A DNA stretch of 64,000 bases from Marinomonas rhizomae (GTDB lineage: Bacteria > Pseudomonadota > Gammaproteobacteria > Pseudomonadales > Marinomonadaceae). Positions within the stretch are counted from its first letter, which is position 1; every line of letters begins with the position of its first letter. The notes beneath the pieces are model-generated. The model was not told the origin of the DNA. It saw only the letters and a program-made list of their open reading frames with translations, and made no database searches. This document shows, in pieces, positions 34,267 to 43,484 of the stretch. The translations under genes and the position numbers were made by a program. The stretch is taken from NCBI RefSeq assembly GCF_003315485.1, contig NZ_QNSE01000002.1:62001-126000 (forward strand). Direction: 5' to 3'.

Positions 34267-34353
34267 TCAAGATTGGCTAAATATACTTTCAGTTATATAT
34301 TGACTAGTAGATTGATTATTAAGGAAAGACTTGAAGTCATCAGTTAACTTCAT
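34267..34353 (-). CDS. 28-residue peptide translationally coupled to a leader frame
   Basis: On the minus strand GGAGGGG lies 4-9 nt before ATG 34353. The frame begins MKLTDDFKSFLNNQ and ends SIFSQS. Its start overlaps the stop of an 8-codon frame (34350-34376, MNILEGTQ), which has its own strong GGAGGTGAT site. The ATGA overlap and two strong ribosome sites argue for genuine coupled translation. No family is recognised. It is downstream of, and in the same orientation as, the Abi/HEPN gene. Confidence 0.45.
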   Translation of the reverse strand: MKLTDDFKSFLNNQSTSQYITESIFSQS

Positions 34354-34376
34354 TGCGTCCCCTCCAATATATTCAT
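34350..34376 (-). other. 8-codon leader frame with strong ribosome site
   Basis: ATG 34376 is preceded by GGAGGTGAT. The frame encodes MNILEGTQ and its TGA overlaps the next ATG. It may only set up translation of the following peptide. Confidence 0.4.
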
Positions 34377-34407
34377 CTATCACCTCCTAAACGGCGACAA
34401 AGCTTGG

Positions 34408-34442
34408 GTGTCATGAGGACACTCACGCTAGGCCCGCCTAGC
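34408..34442 (-). ncRNA. Tandem hairpins downstream of the Abi/HEPN gene
   Basis: GTGTC/GACAC (34408-34412 with 34418-34422) and GCTAGG/CCTAGC (34427-34432 with 34437-34442, CCCG loop) are adjacent. They lie between the Abi/HEPN stop and the coupled small ORFs. No T-run follows, so they may be processing or stability elements. Confidence 0.4.
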
Positions 34443-34472
34443 AATAATCATCCAGTAAATAGTATTGGTTTG

Positions 34473-35108
34473 TTAGGGTTTCACTTGCAAAAGCGCCTGC
34501 ACTTGATAATACGGGGTTGCCCAGTCTGATGTGTTTGAGCATCGAAAATAAATCAAACTCTCAATTTTATTCATGATCAAATTCAGGTCTTGTTTGAAGA
34601 TAGGTTCATGGTGAGCGATACGGTTACGTAGTTTTCGGATTTTATCTAAGTCGTTGAATATACTGGCTCGTAATTGGTCAACGGGCATATTGGCGGGGGC
34701 ATTTGGTAGTAGAGTATGTAGGTATGGTTGCCAAAATTGTTGATCGTATTTGGTTACAAACATTTGCTGCCAAAAATTGAAGGTCAGTTCTGGTATAACC
34801 TTGCTGGCTCTATTTCTTACATCTTGCTGATTACGTGCTTTAGTTAGCTCTGCTCTAAAGTACTTAGGTAGTGTGAGTTCTAGGCTCCGAGCCCATGGCC
34901 ATTGAGCATTAAATTGTGTTTCAAGTACCTGTGCGACAGTATTTCTTATGGTGATCTCACATAGATGCATTGGTACTAGTAAAGCGGCGGATATTTGACT
35001 GTTCCAAATGTACAGCTCTAAGGCTTTGGCTTGGTCTTGGTTCGTTGCATTTAGGTAAGTGCTCATACGGGAGGGGGAAAGTGTGTTAATAATGGGGGTG
35101 TGTGGCAC
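34473..35108 (-). CDS. Abi-family (Abi_2/COG4823-like) HEPN protein
   Basis: The 211-residue product resembles abortive-infection Abi-like proteins. It shows LSPSRMSTYLNATNQDQAKALELYIWN, the LCEITIRNTV helix, LTFNFWQQMF and the C-terminal KLRNRIAHHEPIF. The last contains the R-x4-H motif (Arg161 or Arg163 with His166/167) of HEPN ribonucleases. Such proteins usually act as phage-triggered RNases or as toxins held in check by a partner. The start is GTG 35108 with AAGGA 6-7 nt upstream. No protein antitoxin is adjacent. A divergent, terminator-ended small RNA starts about 118 bp upstream, and tiny coupled ORFs lie downstream. Family is fairly sure; defence activity is inferred. Confidence 0.85.
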   Translation of the reverse strand: MPHTPIINTLSPSRMSTYLNATNQDQAKALELYIWNSQISAALLVPMHLCEITIRNTVAQVLETQFNAQWPWARSLELTLPKYFRAELTKARNQQDVRNRASKVIPELTFNFWQQMFVTKYDQQFWQPYLHTLLPNAPANMPVDQLRASIFNDLDKIRKLRNRIAHHEPIFKQDLNLIMNKIESLIYFRCSNTSDWATPYYQVQALLQVKP

Positions 35109-35190
35109 TTTTTGTCCTTACTAAATGCTTGTATTCGCTTACTTTAACCGTATACATACTAAAAATACACAATTCCCATGGTTCACATAG

Positions 35191-35220
35191 TGGACGAATT
35201 GATGTTAATACTATTATACT
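35191..35220 (+). promoter_or_regulatory. Promoter of the divergent small RNA
   Basis: TGGACG (35191-35196) and TATACT (35215-35220) are separated by 18 bp, a fair -35/-10 pair. Transcription would start near 35226. Confidence 0.55.
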
Positions 35221-35225
35221 AAGGA

Positions 35226-35308
35226 TGTGAGCTATGGGGATCGTGGGTGAGAGCCTCCCTCGTAGACAAATGAAAAGAAGCCCGTGTCCTTGGATACGGG
35301 CTTTTTTT
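35226..35308 (+). ncRNA. Candidate small RNA (about 83 nt) divergent from the Abi/HEPN gene
   Basis: After the promoter, a first hairpin pairs CGtGGG (35242-35247) with CCCtCG (35257-35262), with a possible GAGA tetraloop (35249-35252) closed by GGU/GCC. A second, very stable hairpin pairs 35279-35288 with 35293-35302 and is followed by seven T, a textbook intrinsic terminator. No ORF with a ribosome site is inside. The unit starts 118 bp upstream of the HEPN gene on the other strand. Structured RNAs next to abi genes and RNA antitoxins of HEPN-like toxins are known classes; membership here is untested. Confidence 0.65.
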
Positions 35309-35556
35309 ATGCTTGATAGATTCCAGAGTCGTCGACTAACATTTGGCTAAGGTAAAAGCCAGCCAACTTGATCAAGAAAGGTCTCACGCAGTCGTCGTAG
35401 ATAAGGGCTTGTACGGCAAAGGATCATGCCATTTGCTTGTGCGTTTTGTACACCTCTTCAATTTTTCGTGCTTCGTTAGTTATTAACCCCATTACGATCA
35501 AATAAAAATAATCCTTAATCCTTGTATCTCCCCTTACAGCACAAAAGAGGCGGTTA
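35309..35556. other. Intergenic region without a supported gene
   Basis: About 250 bp between the small-RNA terminator and the end of the GNAT-like gene. Short open stretches occur (for example a 44-codon frame without start near 35350-35490 and a minus-strand tail reading MGLITNEARKIEEVY), but none has a ribosome site or recognisable family. Confidence 0.4.
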
Positions 35557-36717
35557 CTAAGTTTCCCGCTTAAACGGCAACAGCGTATGGGTATCTTGAT
35601 GGTACTCACGCACGGCTTGGGCTTCTTCTTCGCAGAAGTTGCCAATGGCATCGCGGAAACCTTCGTGGGCGATGTAGTGAATACTGTGACTGAATACAGG
35701 TTCGAATCCACGGGCGATTTTGTGTTCCCCTTGAGTGCCTGGATCAAAGTGCTGTAACCCTTTTTCGAGACAGAACTCGATGCCTTGGTAGTAGCAAGCT
35801 TCAAAATGTAGGCAATCCACTTCCTCCATACAACCCCAATAACGACCATATAAAGAATGATCGTCGAAGAAACACCAAGACGCAGCAACAGGCTCTTCGT
35901 CTCGAAAGGCTTGTACCAGGAGGATTTTATCGCCCATATTCTTAGCTAATTGACCGAAAAACTCTCGGGTTAAATAGCCTTGTTGCCCACGCTTTCCGTA
36001 AGTGGATTGGTAACACAGATAAAAGAAATCGATGTCCGCAGTGGTTAAATCTTTGCCAATGGTGCGAGTCAGTGTAATGCCTTCTTTAGCGACTTTTTCT
36101 CGTTCCTTACGGACGGTTTTGCGTTTGCGGCTGGAGAAGTGCGACAGGTAGTCTTCCATATTTTTATAGCCACGATTAAACCAATGAAACTGACAGGAAA
36201 TACGGTGCAGCAGGTCTTTGTTTGGTGCGAATAAGGCCGCGTGTTCGGGTTTGGCAAATAATAGGTGCCAACTTGAAAACTCTCGCTCTTGGTTGGCTTG
36301 AGTCATTAACTCAGCCAGCGCAGGGTACAGATGAGCAAACTGCACATCATCACCTTTCGGATCAAGATGAGAGAAAATTCGTAAGCCTGTCACCGGCGAA
36401 AAAGGAATCGCCCAAATACGCTTAGGAAAGTAACGCATGCCGTAACGTTGGTAGGCATCGGCCCAAGACCAATCGAAGACAAATTCACCTTGCGAGTGAG
36501 TTTTCAAATAGGTTGGTGCGATAGCAAGAGGGTGGTCGTCATCGTCCATCACTAACAAATATTCTGGGTACCAGCCCGTTCCATCGCCGATGCTTTTGCT
36601 TTGTTCTAACGCTTGATGAAAAGCAAATTGCGCAAAGGGATAACGTGTCGTTCCAATAGCCTCTTGCCATGTGGCTTCGCCTATTTGATCAACCGCATTG
36701 AACCATTGCGCTTTCAT
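35557..36717 (-). CDS. GNAT-superfamily protein of the COG3146 (DUF482) group
   Basis: The ATG at 36717 (MKAQWFNAVDQIGEATWQ) has AAGGA about 8 nt upstream; the frame extends further upstream without support. The 386-residue product belongs to the peptidogalycan biosynthesis/recognition-like group, a double-GNAT fold. Visible family segments are PFAQFAFHQALEQSKS, FDWSWADAYQRYG, SSWHLLFAKPEHAALF, FHWFNRGYKNMEDYLSHFSSRKRKTVRKERE, and FDPGTQGEHKIARGF. Its biochemical function is not established. It is 40 bp downstream of aroE in the same direction, possibly in one operon with aroE and hemF. Confidence 0.82.
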   Translation of the reverse strand: MKAQWFNAVDQIGEATWQEAIGTTRYPFAQFAFHQALEQSKSIGDGTGWYPEYLLVMDDDDHPLAIAPTYLKTHSQGEFVFDWSWADAYQRYGMRYFPKRIWAIPFSPVTGLRIFSHLDPKGDDVQFAHLYPALAELMTQANQEREFSSWHLLFAKPEHAALFAPNKDLLHRISCQFHWFNRGYKNMEDYLSHFSSRKRKTVRKEREKVAKEGITLTRTIGKDLTTADIDFFYLCYQSTYGKRGQQGYLTREFFGQLAKNMGDKILLVQAFRDEEPVAASWCFFDDHSLYGRYWGCMEEVDCLHFEACYYQGIEFCLEKGLQHFDPGTQGEHKIARGFEPVFSHSIHYIAHEGFRDAIGNFCEEEAQAVREYHQDTHTLLPFKRET

Positions 36718-36757
36718 ATTGCTTTCCTTTCTCTCGCTGATTGCAAAGATCGTTGGC

Positions 36758-37558
36758 TTACATCTGTTCGCGCATTGTCTCAACTAGACTAGCAGTTTCA
36801 GGTCGGACCTGTCGCCACAGATAAAAAGCTTCTGCGGCTTGACCTACCAACATACCAAGACCATCCGCACCACGGGCTCCATGCTCATGAGCCCACTGTA
36901 AAAACACGGTGCGCTCTTTGCCGTACATCATGTCGTAACACCATGTTTCAGCGTTTACCAGCTCCTCTTTTAATGGCGGTAAACTGCCAGACAAGCTGGC
37001 CGAAGTGCCATTAATGATAATGTCGAAAGGACCTTCTAATGCTTCGAAAGAGGACGCTAGACAATCAAAATGATCCGCCAAAGATTGCGCTTTTTCAAGG
37101 GTACGATTAGCGATGGTAACCGATTCAGGAGCGGCATTTAAAACAGGTTCAAGCACACCGCGAACGGCACCGCCGGCACCTAAAATTAAGATACGTTTGT
37201 CTTTTAAACTCTGTCCATGATTATGAGTTATGTCACGAACCATGCCGATTCCGTCGGTATTATCGCCAAACAACTCACCATTTCTGCCCATTAACAAGGT
37301 ATTTACCGCACCAGCTTGCTTTGCTCGTTGGCTTAAAATATCACACATGGCGTAAGCACGTTCTTTAAACGGCACGGTAACATTTAAGCCTTTACCATCT
37401 TTCGCAAAAAAGTCTCTAACTTGATGTTCAAATTCAGCCTCATCGCCCAGCAGGGTCGAATAGACCAATTCTTGATTCGTCAGCGTCGCAAAGTGCGCAT
37501 GAATGCTAGGTGATTTGCTGTGAGCAATCGGATTTCCAACAACAGCGTATTGATCCAA
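36758..37558 (-). CDS. aroE: Shikimate dehydrogenase
   Basis: The 266-residue enzyme shows the AroE substrate domain (YAVVGNPIAHSKSPSIH; NVTVPFK with the catalytic Lys; GAVNTL; GDNTDGIG with the catalytic Asp). The NADP domain follows (ILGAGGAVRGVLEPVL; ANRTLEKAQSLA with the NADP-preferring Arg). It reduces 3-dehydroshikimate to shikimate in aromatic amino-acid biosynthesis. The hemF-aroE order is common in gammaproteobacteria and the gap to hemF is 56 bp. Confidence 0.96.
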   Translation of the reverse strand: MDQYAVVGNPIAHSKSPSIHAHFATLTNQELVYSTLLGDEAEFEHQVRDFFAKDGKGLNVTVPFKERAYAMCDILSQRAKQAGAVNTLLMGRNGELFGDNTDGIGMVRDITHNHGQSLKDKRILILGAGGAVRGVLEPVLNAAPESVTIANRTLEKAQSLADHFDCLASSFEALEGPFDIIINGTSASLSGSLPPLKEELVNAETWCYDMMYGKERTVFLQWAHEHGARGADGLGMLVGQAAEAFYLWRQVRPETASLVETMREQM

Positions 37559-37614
37559 AATGTATCCCCTTCATGGTTCTGCTACTTCATGGTTCTTCTA
37601 ATAGTAAGCCGCAA

Positions 37615-38623
<1,009 letters not shown>

Positions 38624-38661
38624 AGTTTATCACTTATAGACAATTTTCGTGCAGCCTCTCA

Positions 38662-39600
38662 TTAATAAAGACGGGAACCATCAGGGCGAGTGCGCAGTAA
38701 ATTAAGAACCCACATATATTGTTCAGGGTGCTTGGCAATCATTGATTCAAGAGCTTGATTCATAATAAGCGCATCCGTCGCTTCATCTCCGCTGGGAAAG
38801 TTTTCCAAAGGAGGAGAAATGAAAAGTTCGTATTTACCCGACTGAGCATTGTAGGCTGGCAACATAGGAATTACTGTCGCATCCGTCAGAGCCGCCAAGC
38901 GGCCCAAGCCTTTCATAGTGGCTTTGTTAGAGGCAAAAAAAGGTGTAAAAACAGAGTGTTGCGGACCTAAATCTTCGTCCGGCAGATAATACCCTAAATG
39001 ACCTTCCTTAATCGCCTTCATAAAAGGCTTAATACCACTCGTTCGACAATACACACGGGCGCCATAACGGGTACGTTGACGATGAATGAGCCAATTGAAA
39101 ATAGGATTTTTCTGAGTGCGAATCATGGCTACCGTTTTGTAACCTTTCGCTGTTAGCATGATCCCAGCGTAGTCAATCGCCCAACAGTGAGGAACTAAGG
39201 CGATAACCTTCTTACCGCGATCTAAAAGCGGAAATAAATGCTCTTCTCCAGAAATAGAGCAACGACCTTCACAGCGCTGCTTACTACGAATAACAAGCTC
39301 TCCATAAGCAACGAAAAACTGTGCCGCCGTCTGAAAACTTTTTTTCAATAGACTTTCACGCTCTTCCAAAGACTTTTCGGGAAAACATTGTTCAATGTTT
39401 ATTCGCGCTCTTTTTAACGCTCTACTTTTTGTATTAAGCAAACGACAAGCAATCCCGCTAGCCAACTTATCACGCCAGCGCAACGGCATAAAAGCCACCA
39501 ACAGCGAGAACAACACACCGACCCACGTGGCCCAAAAACGAGGATGCAGAAATCGCCATTGGAAAGTTGGATTATATATATGTTTATCGCCTTTGCTCAT
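38662..39600 (-). CDS. lpxM: Lipid A acyltransferase, LpxM/MsbB-like
   Basis: The 312-residue inner-membrane protein has an N-terminal hydrophobic anchor (WATWVGVLFSLLVAFMPL) and the HtrB/MsbB acyltransferase domain. The catalytic H-x4-D is in PHCWAIDYAG, with further conserved blocks IRTQKNPIFNWLIHRQRTRYG, GHLGYYLPDEDLGPQHSVFTPFF and the end EQYMWVLNLLRTRPDG. The terminal motif and P-D-E-D-L-G block favour the late (LpxM) over the early (LpxL) acyltransferase, but that is a judgement. It adds a secondary acyl chain to lipid A. Confidence 0.88.
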   Translation of the reverse strand: MSKGDKHIYNPTFQWRFLHPRFWATWVGVLFSLLVAFMPLRWRDKLASGIACRLLNTKSRALKRARINIEQCFPEKSLEERESLLKKSFQTAAQFFVAYGELVIRSKQRCEGRCSISGEEHLFPLLDRGKKVIALVPHCWAIDYAGIMLTAKGYKTVAMIRTQKNPIFNWLIHRQRTRYGARVYCRTSGIKPFMKAIKEGHLGYYLPDEDLGPQHSVFTPFFASNKATMKGLGRLAALTDATVIPMLPAYNAQSGKYELFISPPLENFPSGDEATDALIMNQALESMIAKHPEQYMWVLNLLRTRPDGSRLY

Positions 39601-39682
39601 TCAGTCAGTATTCGCATTAATTGTGGAAATAATATGATACCTCAAACGCTCTATATTGTTTATATTCCTATTGCCTTAATTG

Positions 39683-40261
39683 TCATAACAATGAACTTGG
39701 TAGACAATGCGCTTTCCAGCGAGACAACGCTTTATCAAAAAAATCAGGCTTATCTGTACCTTGCACTAAAATCGAAGCACCATGCAAACAAGCCAATAAT
39801 TGACTAGCCTGTATCAGCCCCGAGTCCTCATCAATCTTCTCTAAACGCACAAAAATTCGTGACAACCAATCTAAAAGAAACTGATAAAAAGCCGCTAATT
39901 CATGACCAACTGATTCAGGCAAAATACCTTTATTCGACGTCAACATAGTACACAAGCTCATGTCTCGCTGATCAACTATCTTGGCTTTAAAGCCATCGAT
40001 AAATCCATTGATCATTATTTTCGGATCTAAACTTTCGTCTGTTGGGTCGGGTAATTGTCTAAAGAAAGATTCGGTGTAACGAGCCATCACGGCAGAGACC
40101 AGATCCGCTTTGGTCGAATAGTGATAGTGAACACTTGCACTCTTGATACCCACTGCTTCGGCTATGTCTCGGAAGCTAAACGCGTTATAGCCACCTTGTA
40201 CAATAAAGCCCTCGGCAATGTCTAGAATCTTGCTTTTCGTATCAATTTTTTCAACGCCCAT
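39683..40261 (-). CDS. TetR-family transcriptional repressor
   Basis: The 192-residue protein has a TetR N-terminal HTH (KSKILDIAEGFIVQGGYNAFSFRDIAEAVGIKSASVHYHYSTKADLVSAVM) and a helical ligand domain with several Cys. It is divergent from an lpd gene, and two palindromes sharing the core CTACCTAGTGATAG lie between them, one close to each gene. Autoregulation and control of lpd are therefore likely. The inducer is unknown. Confidence 0.92.
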   Translation of the reverse strand: MGVEKIDTKSKILDIAEGFIVQGGYNAFSFRDIAEAVGIKSASVHYHYSTKADLVSAVMARYTESFFRQLPDPTDESLDPKIMINGFIDGFKAKIVDQRDMSLCTMLTSNKGILPESVGHELAAFYQFLLDWLSRIFVRLEKIDEDSGLIQASQLLACLHGASILVQGTDKPDFFDKALSRWKAHCLPSSLL

Positions 40262-40284
40262 GAAATTGTCTTATCCTGATTTGC

Positions 40285-40360
40285 CTACCTAGTGATAGGT
40301 ATTTTATTGACCCAGTCCAAATACTCAAGTTATATTCTATCTACCTAGTGATAGATAGAA
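40285..40360. promoter_or_regulatory. Twin TetR operators between tetR and lpd
   Basis: TACCTAGTGATAGGTA (40286-40301) is a perfect palindrome with a central GTGA-type core. The second site spans 40335-40360 with 9-bp arms (TTCTATCTA and TAGATAGAA) around the same core. CTACCTAGTGATAG occurs in both, 56 bp apart. Each is near the start of one of the divergent genes. Confidence 0.8.
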
Positions 40361-40401
40361 TTATTTTTCGCTTCATCAAACAACCTGAGGAGAACAATGT
40401 G

Positions 40402-41805
40402 ATGTACGATTTAGTGGTTTTGGGTAGTGGTCCTGGCGGGTATGCTTCGGCGTTCCGAGCCGCAGATTTAGGCTTAAACGTCGCCATGATAGAACGTCAT
40501 GATGCCTTAGGTGGTGTTTGTTTAAACGTTGGCTGTATTCCTTCTAAAGCCTTATTGCATGTGGCTGGAAAAATACTCATGGCAGACGAACCGACTCATG
40601 GCGTGCAATTCTCTAAACCGACTATCGACCTTGAGGCTATCCGACATCACAGACAATCCACCGTAGACACATTAACAGGCGGCCTCACCATGATGGCAAA
40701 GGGGCGAAAGGTCACTGTTTTTCATGGGGAAGGGAGGTTTGACACTGCAAACTCGATGACTGTCTCAAAAGACGGCTCAGAAGAAAAAGTAGAATTTAAA
40801 AACGCCATTATCGCTGTCGGTTCTCGTGCGATAAAATTGCCATTTGTGCCTTACGACGACCCACGTATTTTAGACTCCACCAGCGCCTTGCAACTCGAAC
40901 GCATTCCAGAACATTTATTGGTTCTCGGTGGCGGTATCATTGGCTTAGAGATGGCCACTGTTTATCAATCCCTCGGCGCGAAAATCACCGTTGCGGAGCT
41001 GGGCGAGCAAATCATGACGGGCGCAGACAAAGATTTGGTCAAGGTTTTTGAACAAGTAAATAAAGACCGCATGAGCTTCTTAACCAACACCCAAGTCACC
41101 AACATTGAAGCCACGCCAGAAGCGTTAAACGTTACCTTGAAGGACAAAGATGGCGAACGCCAGCTTGCTGTCGATGCGGTACTGGTGGCCGTCGGTCGCT
41201 CGCCTAATGGTAAAACGGCTGGTATAGCCGACATAGGAGTGAGATTAGATGAACGAGGCTTTGTATTGACTGATGATAAATGCCAAACATCTGTACCCAA
41301 TATTTACGCCATTGGCGACGTGACTCACGGCCCCATGCTGGCGCACAAAGCCTCGCATCAAGGCCATACCGCCGCCGAAGTGATTGCGGGTCACAAGGTT
41401 GATTTCCAACCGCTCGCTATTCCTTCTATTGCTTATACTTTCCCAGAAGTGGCTTGGGTTGGCTTGACTGAAACCGAAGCGAAAAAGCAGGATATCTCAG
41501 TCAAAACAGCCGTTTTCCCATGGAGTGCTAGTGGACGTGCCATTGCCTCAGGCGTTACTCAGGGCAAAACCAAGCTCATCTATGATGAAGTAACAGAACG
41601 CGTCCTAGGCGCTGGCATTGTTGGCTCTCACGCAGGGGAACTACTCGGAGAATTGACTCTCGCCATCGAACTAGGCGCCACATTGGAAGACATTGCTTTA
41701 ACCATCCATGCTCATCCAAGCCTACACGAAACCGTTGGCTTAGCGGCCGAGCTCGGTGCAGGAACCATTACAGACTTGCCAAACAAAAAAGCAAAGAAGG
41801 CTTAA
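40402..41805 (+). CDS. lpdA: Dihydrolipoyl dehydrogenase
   Basis: The start at 40402 (MYDLVVLGSGPGGYASAFR) follows GAGGAG; an upstream in-frame ATG at 40348 overlaps the TetR operator and is unlikely. The 467-residue flavoenzyme has the FAD motif GSGPGGYASA, redox-active disulfide GGVCLNVGCIPSKALLH, the NAD motif LGGGIIGLEMATVY, a second FAD motif YAIGDVTHGPMLAHKA and the C-terminal HAHPSLHE His-Glu pair. It reoxidises lipoyl groups of 2-oxoacid dehydrogenase or glycine-cleavage complexes. It stands alone with a TetR regulator, so it is probably an extra Lpd rather than the housekeeping one. Confidence 0.93.
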   Translation: MYDLVVLGSGPGGYASAFRAADLGLNVAMIERHDALGGVCLNVGCIPSKALLHVAGKILMADEPTHGVQFSKPTIDLEAIRHHRQSTVDTLTGGLTMMAKGRKVTVFHGEGRFDTANSMTVSKDGSEEKVEFKNAIIAVGSRAIKLPFVPYDDPRILDSTSALQLERIPEHLLVLGGGIIGLEMATVYQSLGAKITVAELGEQIMTGADKDLVKVFEQVNKDRMSFLTNTQVTNIEATPEALNVTLKDKDGERQLAVDAVLVAVGRSPNGKTAGIADIGVRLDERGFVLTDDKCQTSVPNIYAIGDVTHGPMLAHKASHQGHTAAEVIAGHKVDFQPLAIPSIAYTFPEVAWVGLTETEAKKQDISVKTAVFPWSASGRAIASGVTQGKTKLIYDEVTERVLGAGIVGSHAGELLGELTLAIELGATLEDIALTIHAHPSLHETVGLAAELGAGTITDLPNKKAKKA

Positions 41806-41907
41806 TATCTAGTTACTAGACTGTGCGTGAGCAACCAATGTTGTTCATGCAAGGTCATTTTTTTATGTATAAAAAGCAATAGGTAATGATAATAAAGCAA
41901 TCTGTAA

Positions 41908-42261
41908 TCAACTCACATAGACGATATGCTGTTCGTCATCATAGCTGAAATTGAGACGGATCTGGATTTGGTTTTCCTCTAGATGCAGCTTCAAAACTAG
42001 ATCAAAGGTGCCTTTTTCGGCTTTTTCCGCAAAGGCTTTTAACTGCTTCTCCAGCATCACCCAAGCGACTTCATCCCTTGATTCATCGAAGCCACTATCC
42101 GCTCTAGAAGTCGTCCGCAAGCAACGGAAATAGGCCAATGAATTCATTTTGATATCAAGGCTATCGCCAGCGTCCGTGTCAACATAGCTCATGCCACATT
42201 GAGCAAGCTGTTGTTGTAAATACGCTTTCCACTGCTGCATAAACTGATCTAAATAGGACAA
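41908..42261 (-). CDS. Hypothetical protein (117 residues)
   Basis: I do not recognise the family. The product (starting MSYLDQFMQQWKAYLQQQ) is soluble and acidic, with a helical N-terminus rich in Gln, a central region with Cys-Leu-Arg-Thr-Thr-Ser, and a C-terminal beta-like stretch (LVLKLHLEENQIQIRLNFSYDDEQHIVYV). It follows the LacI gene on the same strand with an 18-bp gap, so the two may be cotranscribed. No signal peptide or membrane segment is visible. Confidence 0.6.
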   Translation of the reverse strand: MSYLDQFMQQWKAYLQQQLAQCGMSYVDTDAGDSLDIKMNSLAYFRCLRTTSRADSGFDESRDEVAWVMLEKQLKAFAEKAEKGTFDLVLKLHLEENQIQIRLNFSYDDEQHIVYVS

Positions 42262-42278
42262 ATAAACCTCTTATTGGA

Positions 42279-43331
42279 TCAACCGATTTTTGCTCCCATA
42301 TTTTCACGCAACGTTATAATCGGAGCACTCGTCGTCTGCACTGGCTCTTTTTGAAGACGCTCAAAATGATGCATTAATACATTAATCGCGGTAAGCACTT
42401 CCGATTTCAAATCTTGGTCAATGATAATATCCACCTCATTTTGAGATAGTAAATCATAGGAACCATCATTCAACTCATGCCCAATAAAAACAACATCATT
42501 TGACCACCCCTTTTCTTTTAACGCTTGAGCAACCCCTTGAGTCCCACCTGTCACATTATAAATACCTAAAGGCTTAACTCCGGAATTAAATAGTTTAATC
42601 AAGCTATCATAACTTTCTTCGTCTAAATCATGATTATTAAAAGATTCTAGGATTGTAAGATTGGGAAATTGTTCCCTAATGACACGTCTAAAACCTAGCT
42701 CGCGCTCATATTGAGATCGATAAGGAGCACTCACAACAAGAACAACCTCACCACTACATGGCCCGATATAACGCCCCATTAAAGATCCTGCTGTTCGACC
42801 TGCACTCACGTGGTTCGGCCCAACATAAGACAAACGCGAAGTGTCACATAAATCAGTAGTAAAGCAGACAATTGGGCAGCCAGCTTTAACGATTTTATTC
42901 ACACAAGCGGAAATTGCAGGGTCTTCTCTACACAGTAATACGATAGCGTCATATTGTTTTGAAGACACCTCTAATAACTCAATGAAGTGCTCTACATTGA
43001 ACGGATAAAGTGACTTTGTATGGATCGTAATATTTTGCGAAGAAAACTGCTCTCTGATTTCCATTACGGTGTTTTCAATAGAGCGTAAAAAATTCACGCC
43101 AGATTCTGATAGAAATAAAAATCGTAGAGGTTCGTTCACTTCTACATTACTTGAATCAATCGATAGTTGCTGCTGGAGGTTTAATTGTTGAATAGCCGCA
43201 AACACTCTTTCTTTCGTATGAGGGCTGACTTTGGCTCGACCACTTAATACGCGATCTACCGTCGCTACACTTACACCAGCCAGCTCAGCAACTTCTTTCA
43301 TCGTTGTTTTTTTTAGTAAATCCACTGACAC
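42279..43331 (-). CDS. LacI-family regulator with RbsB-like ligand domain
   Basis: The 350-residue protein has a LacI HTH and hinge helix (TMKEVAELAGVSVATVDRVLSGRAKVSPHTKERV) and a periplasmic-binding-protein-like sensor domain (about 65-345). The start is uncertain: GTG 43331, or ATG 43301 just before the HTH; neither has a strong ribosome site. The VDRVL variant of the hinge is common in regulators of ribose/inositol-type sugar uptake. It is divergent from a sugar-binding protein gene 289 bp away, across a repeat-rich control region. Confidence 0.9.
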   Translation of the reverse strand: MSVDLLKKTTMKEVAELAGVSVATVDRVLSGRAKVSPHTKERVFAAIQQLNLQQQLSIDSSNVEVNEPLRFLFLSESGVNFLRSIENTVMEIREQFSSQNITIHTKSLYPFNVEHFIELLEVSSKQYDAIVLLCREDPAISACVNKIVKAGCPIVCFTTDLCDTSRLSYVGPNHVSAGRTAGSLMGRYIGPCSGEVVLVVSAPYRSQYERELGFRRVIREQFPNLTILESFNNHDLDEESYDSLIKLFNSGVKPLGIYNVTGGTQGVAQALKEKGWSNDVVFIGHELNDGSYDLLSQNEVDIIIDQDLKSEVLTAINVLMHHFERLQKEPVQTTSAPIITLRENMGAKIG

Positions 43332-43440
43332 GTCTATTGTTCTCTATTTAGTAAAGTGAAGTCTGACTTAGATTACCGTCTTTGATCTTGAAAGAGAACC
43401 TAACTATCAGCAATACATAAAAGTCACCGCATACAAAACA

Positions 43441-43476
43441 GATAATTAAGTTAAAAAAAACAATAACTTAATTATC
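43441..43476. promoter_or_regulatory. Perfect 12-bp inverted repeat in the LacI/binding-protein control region
   Basis: GATAATTAAGTT (43441-43452) and AACTTAATTATC (43465-43476) are perfectly complementary around a 12-nt A-rich spacer. It may be a cruciform or RNA hairpin, or an operator for the LacI protein, though it lacks the usual LacI central CG. Confidence 0.65.
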
Positions 43477-43484
43477 AACAGACA

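Noticed and set aside
35424-35545. Minus-strand tail reading MGLITNEARKIEEVYKTHKQ beyond the GNAT-like gene
   Set aside because: It belongs to a frame that is otherwise a shadow of the GNAT-like gene, and the tail has no start signal. Possibly a remnant, but unsupported.
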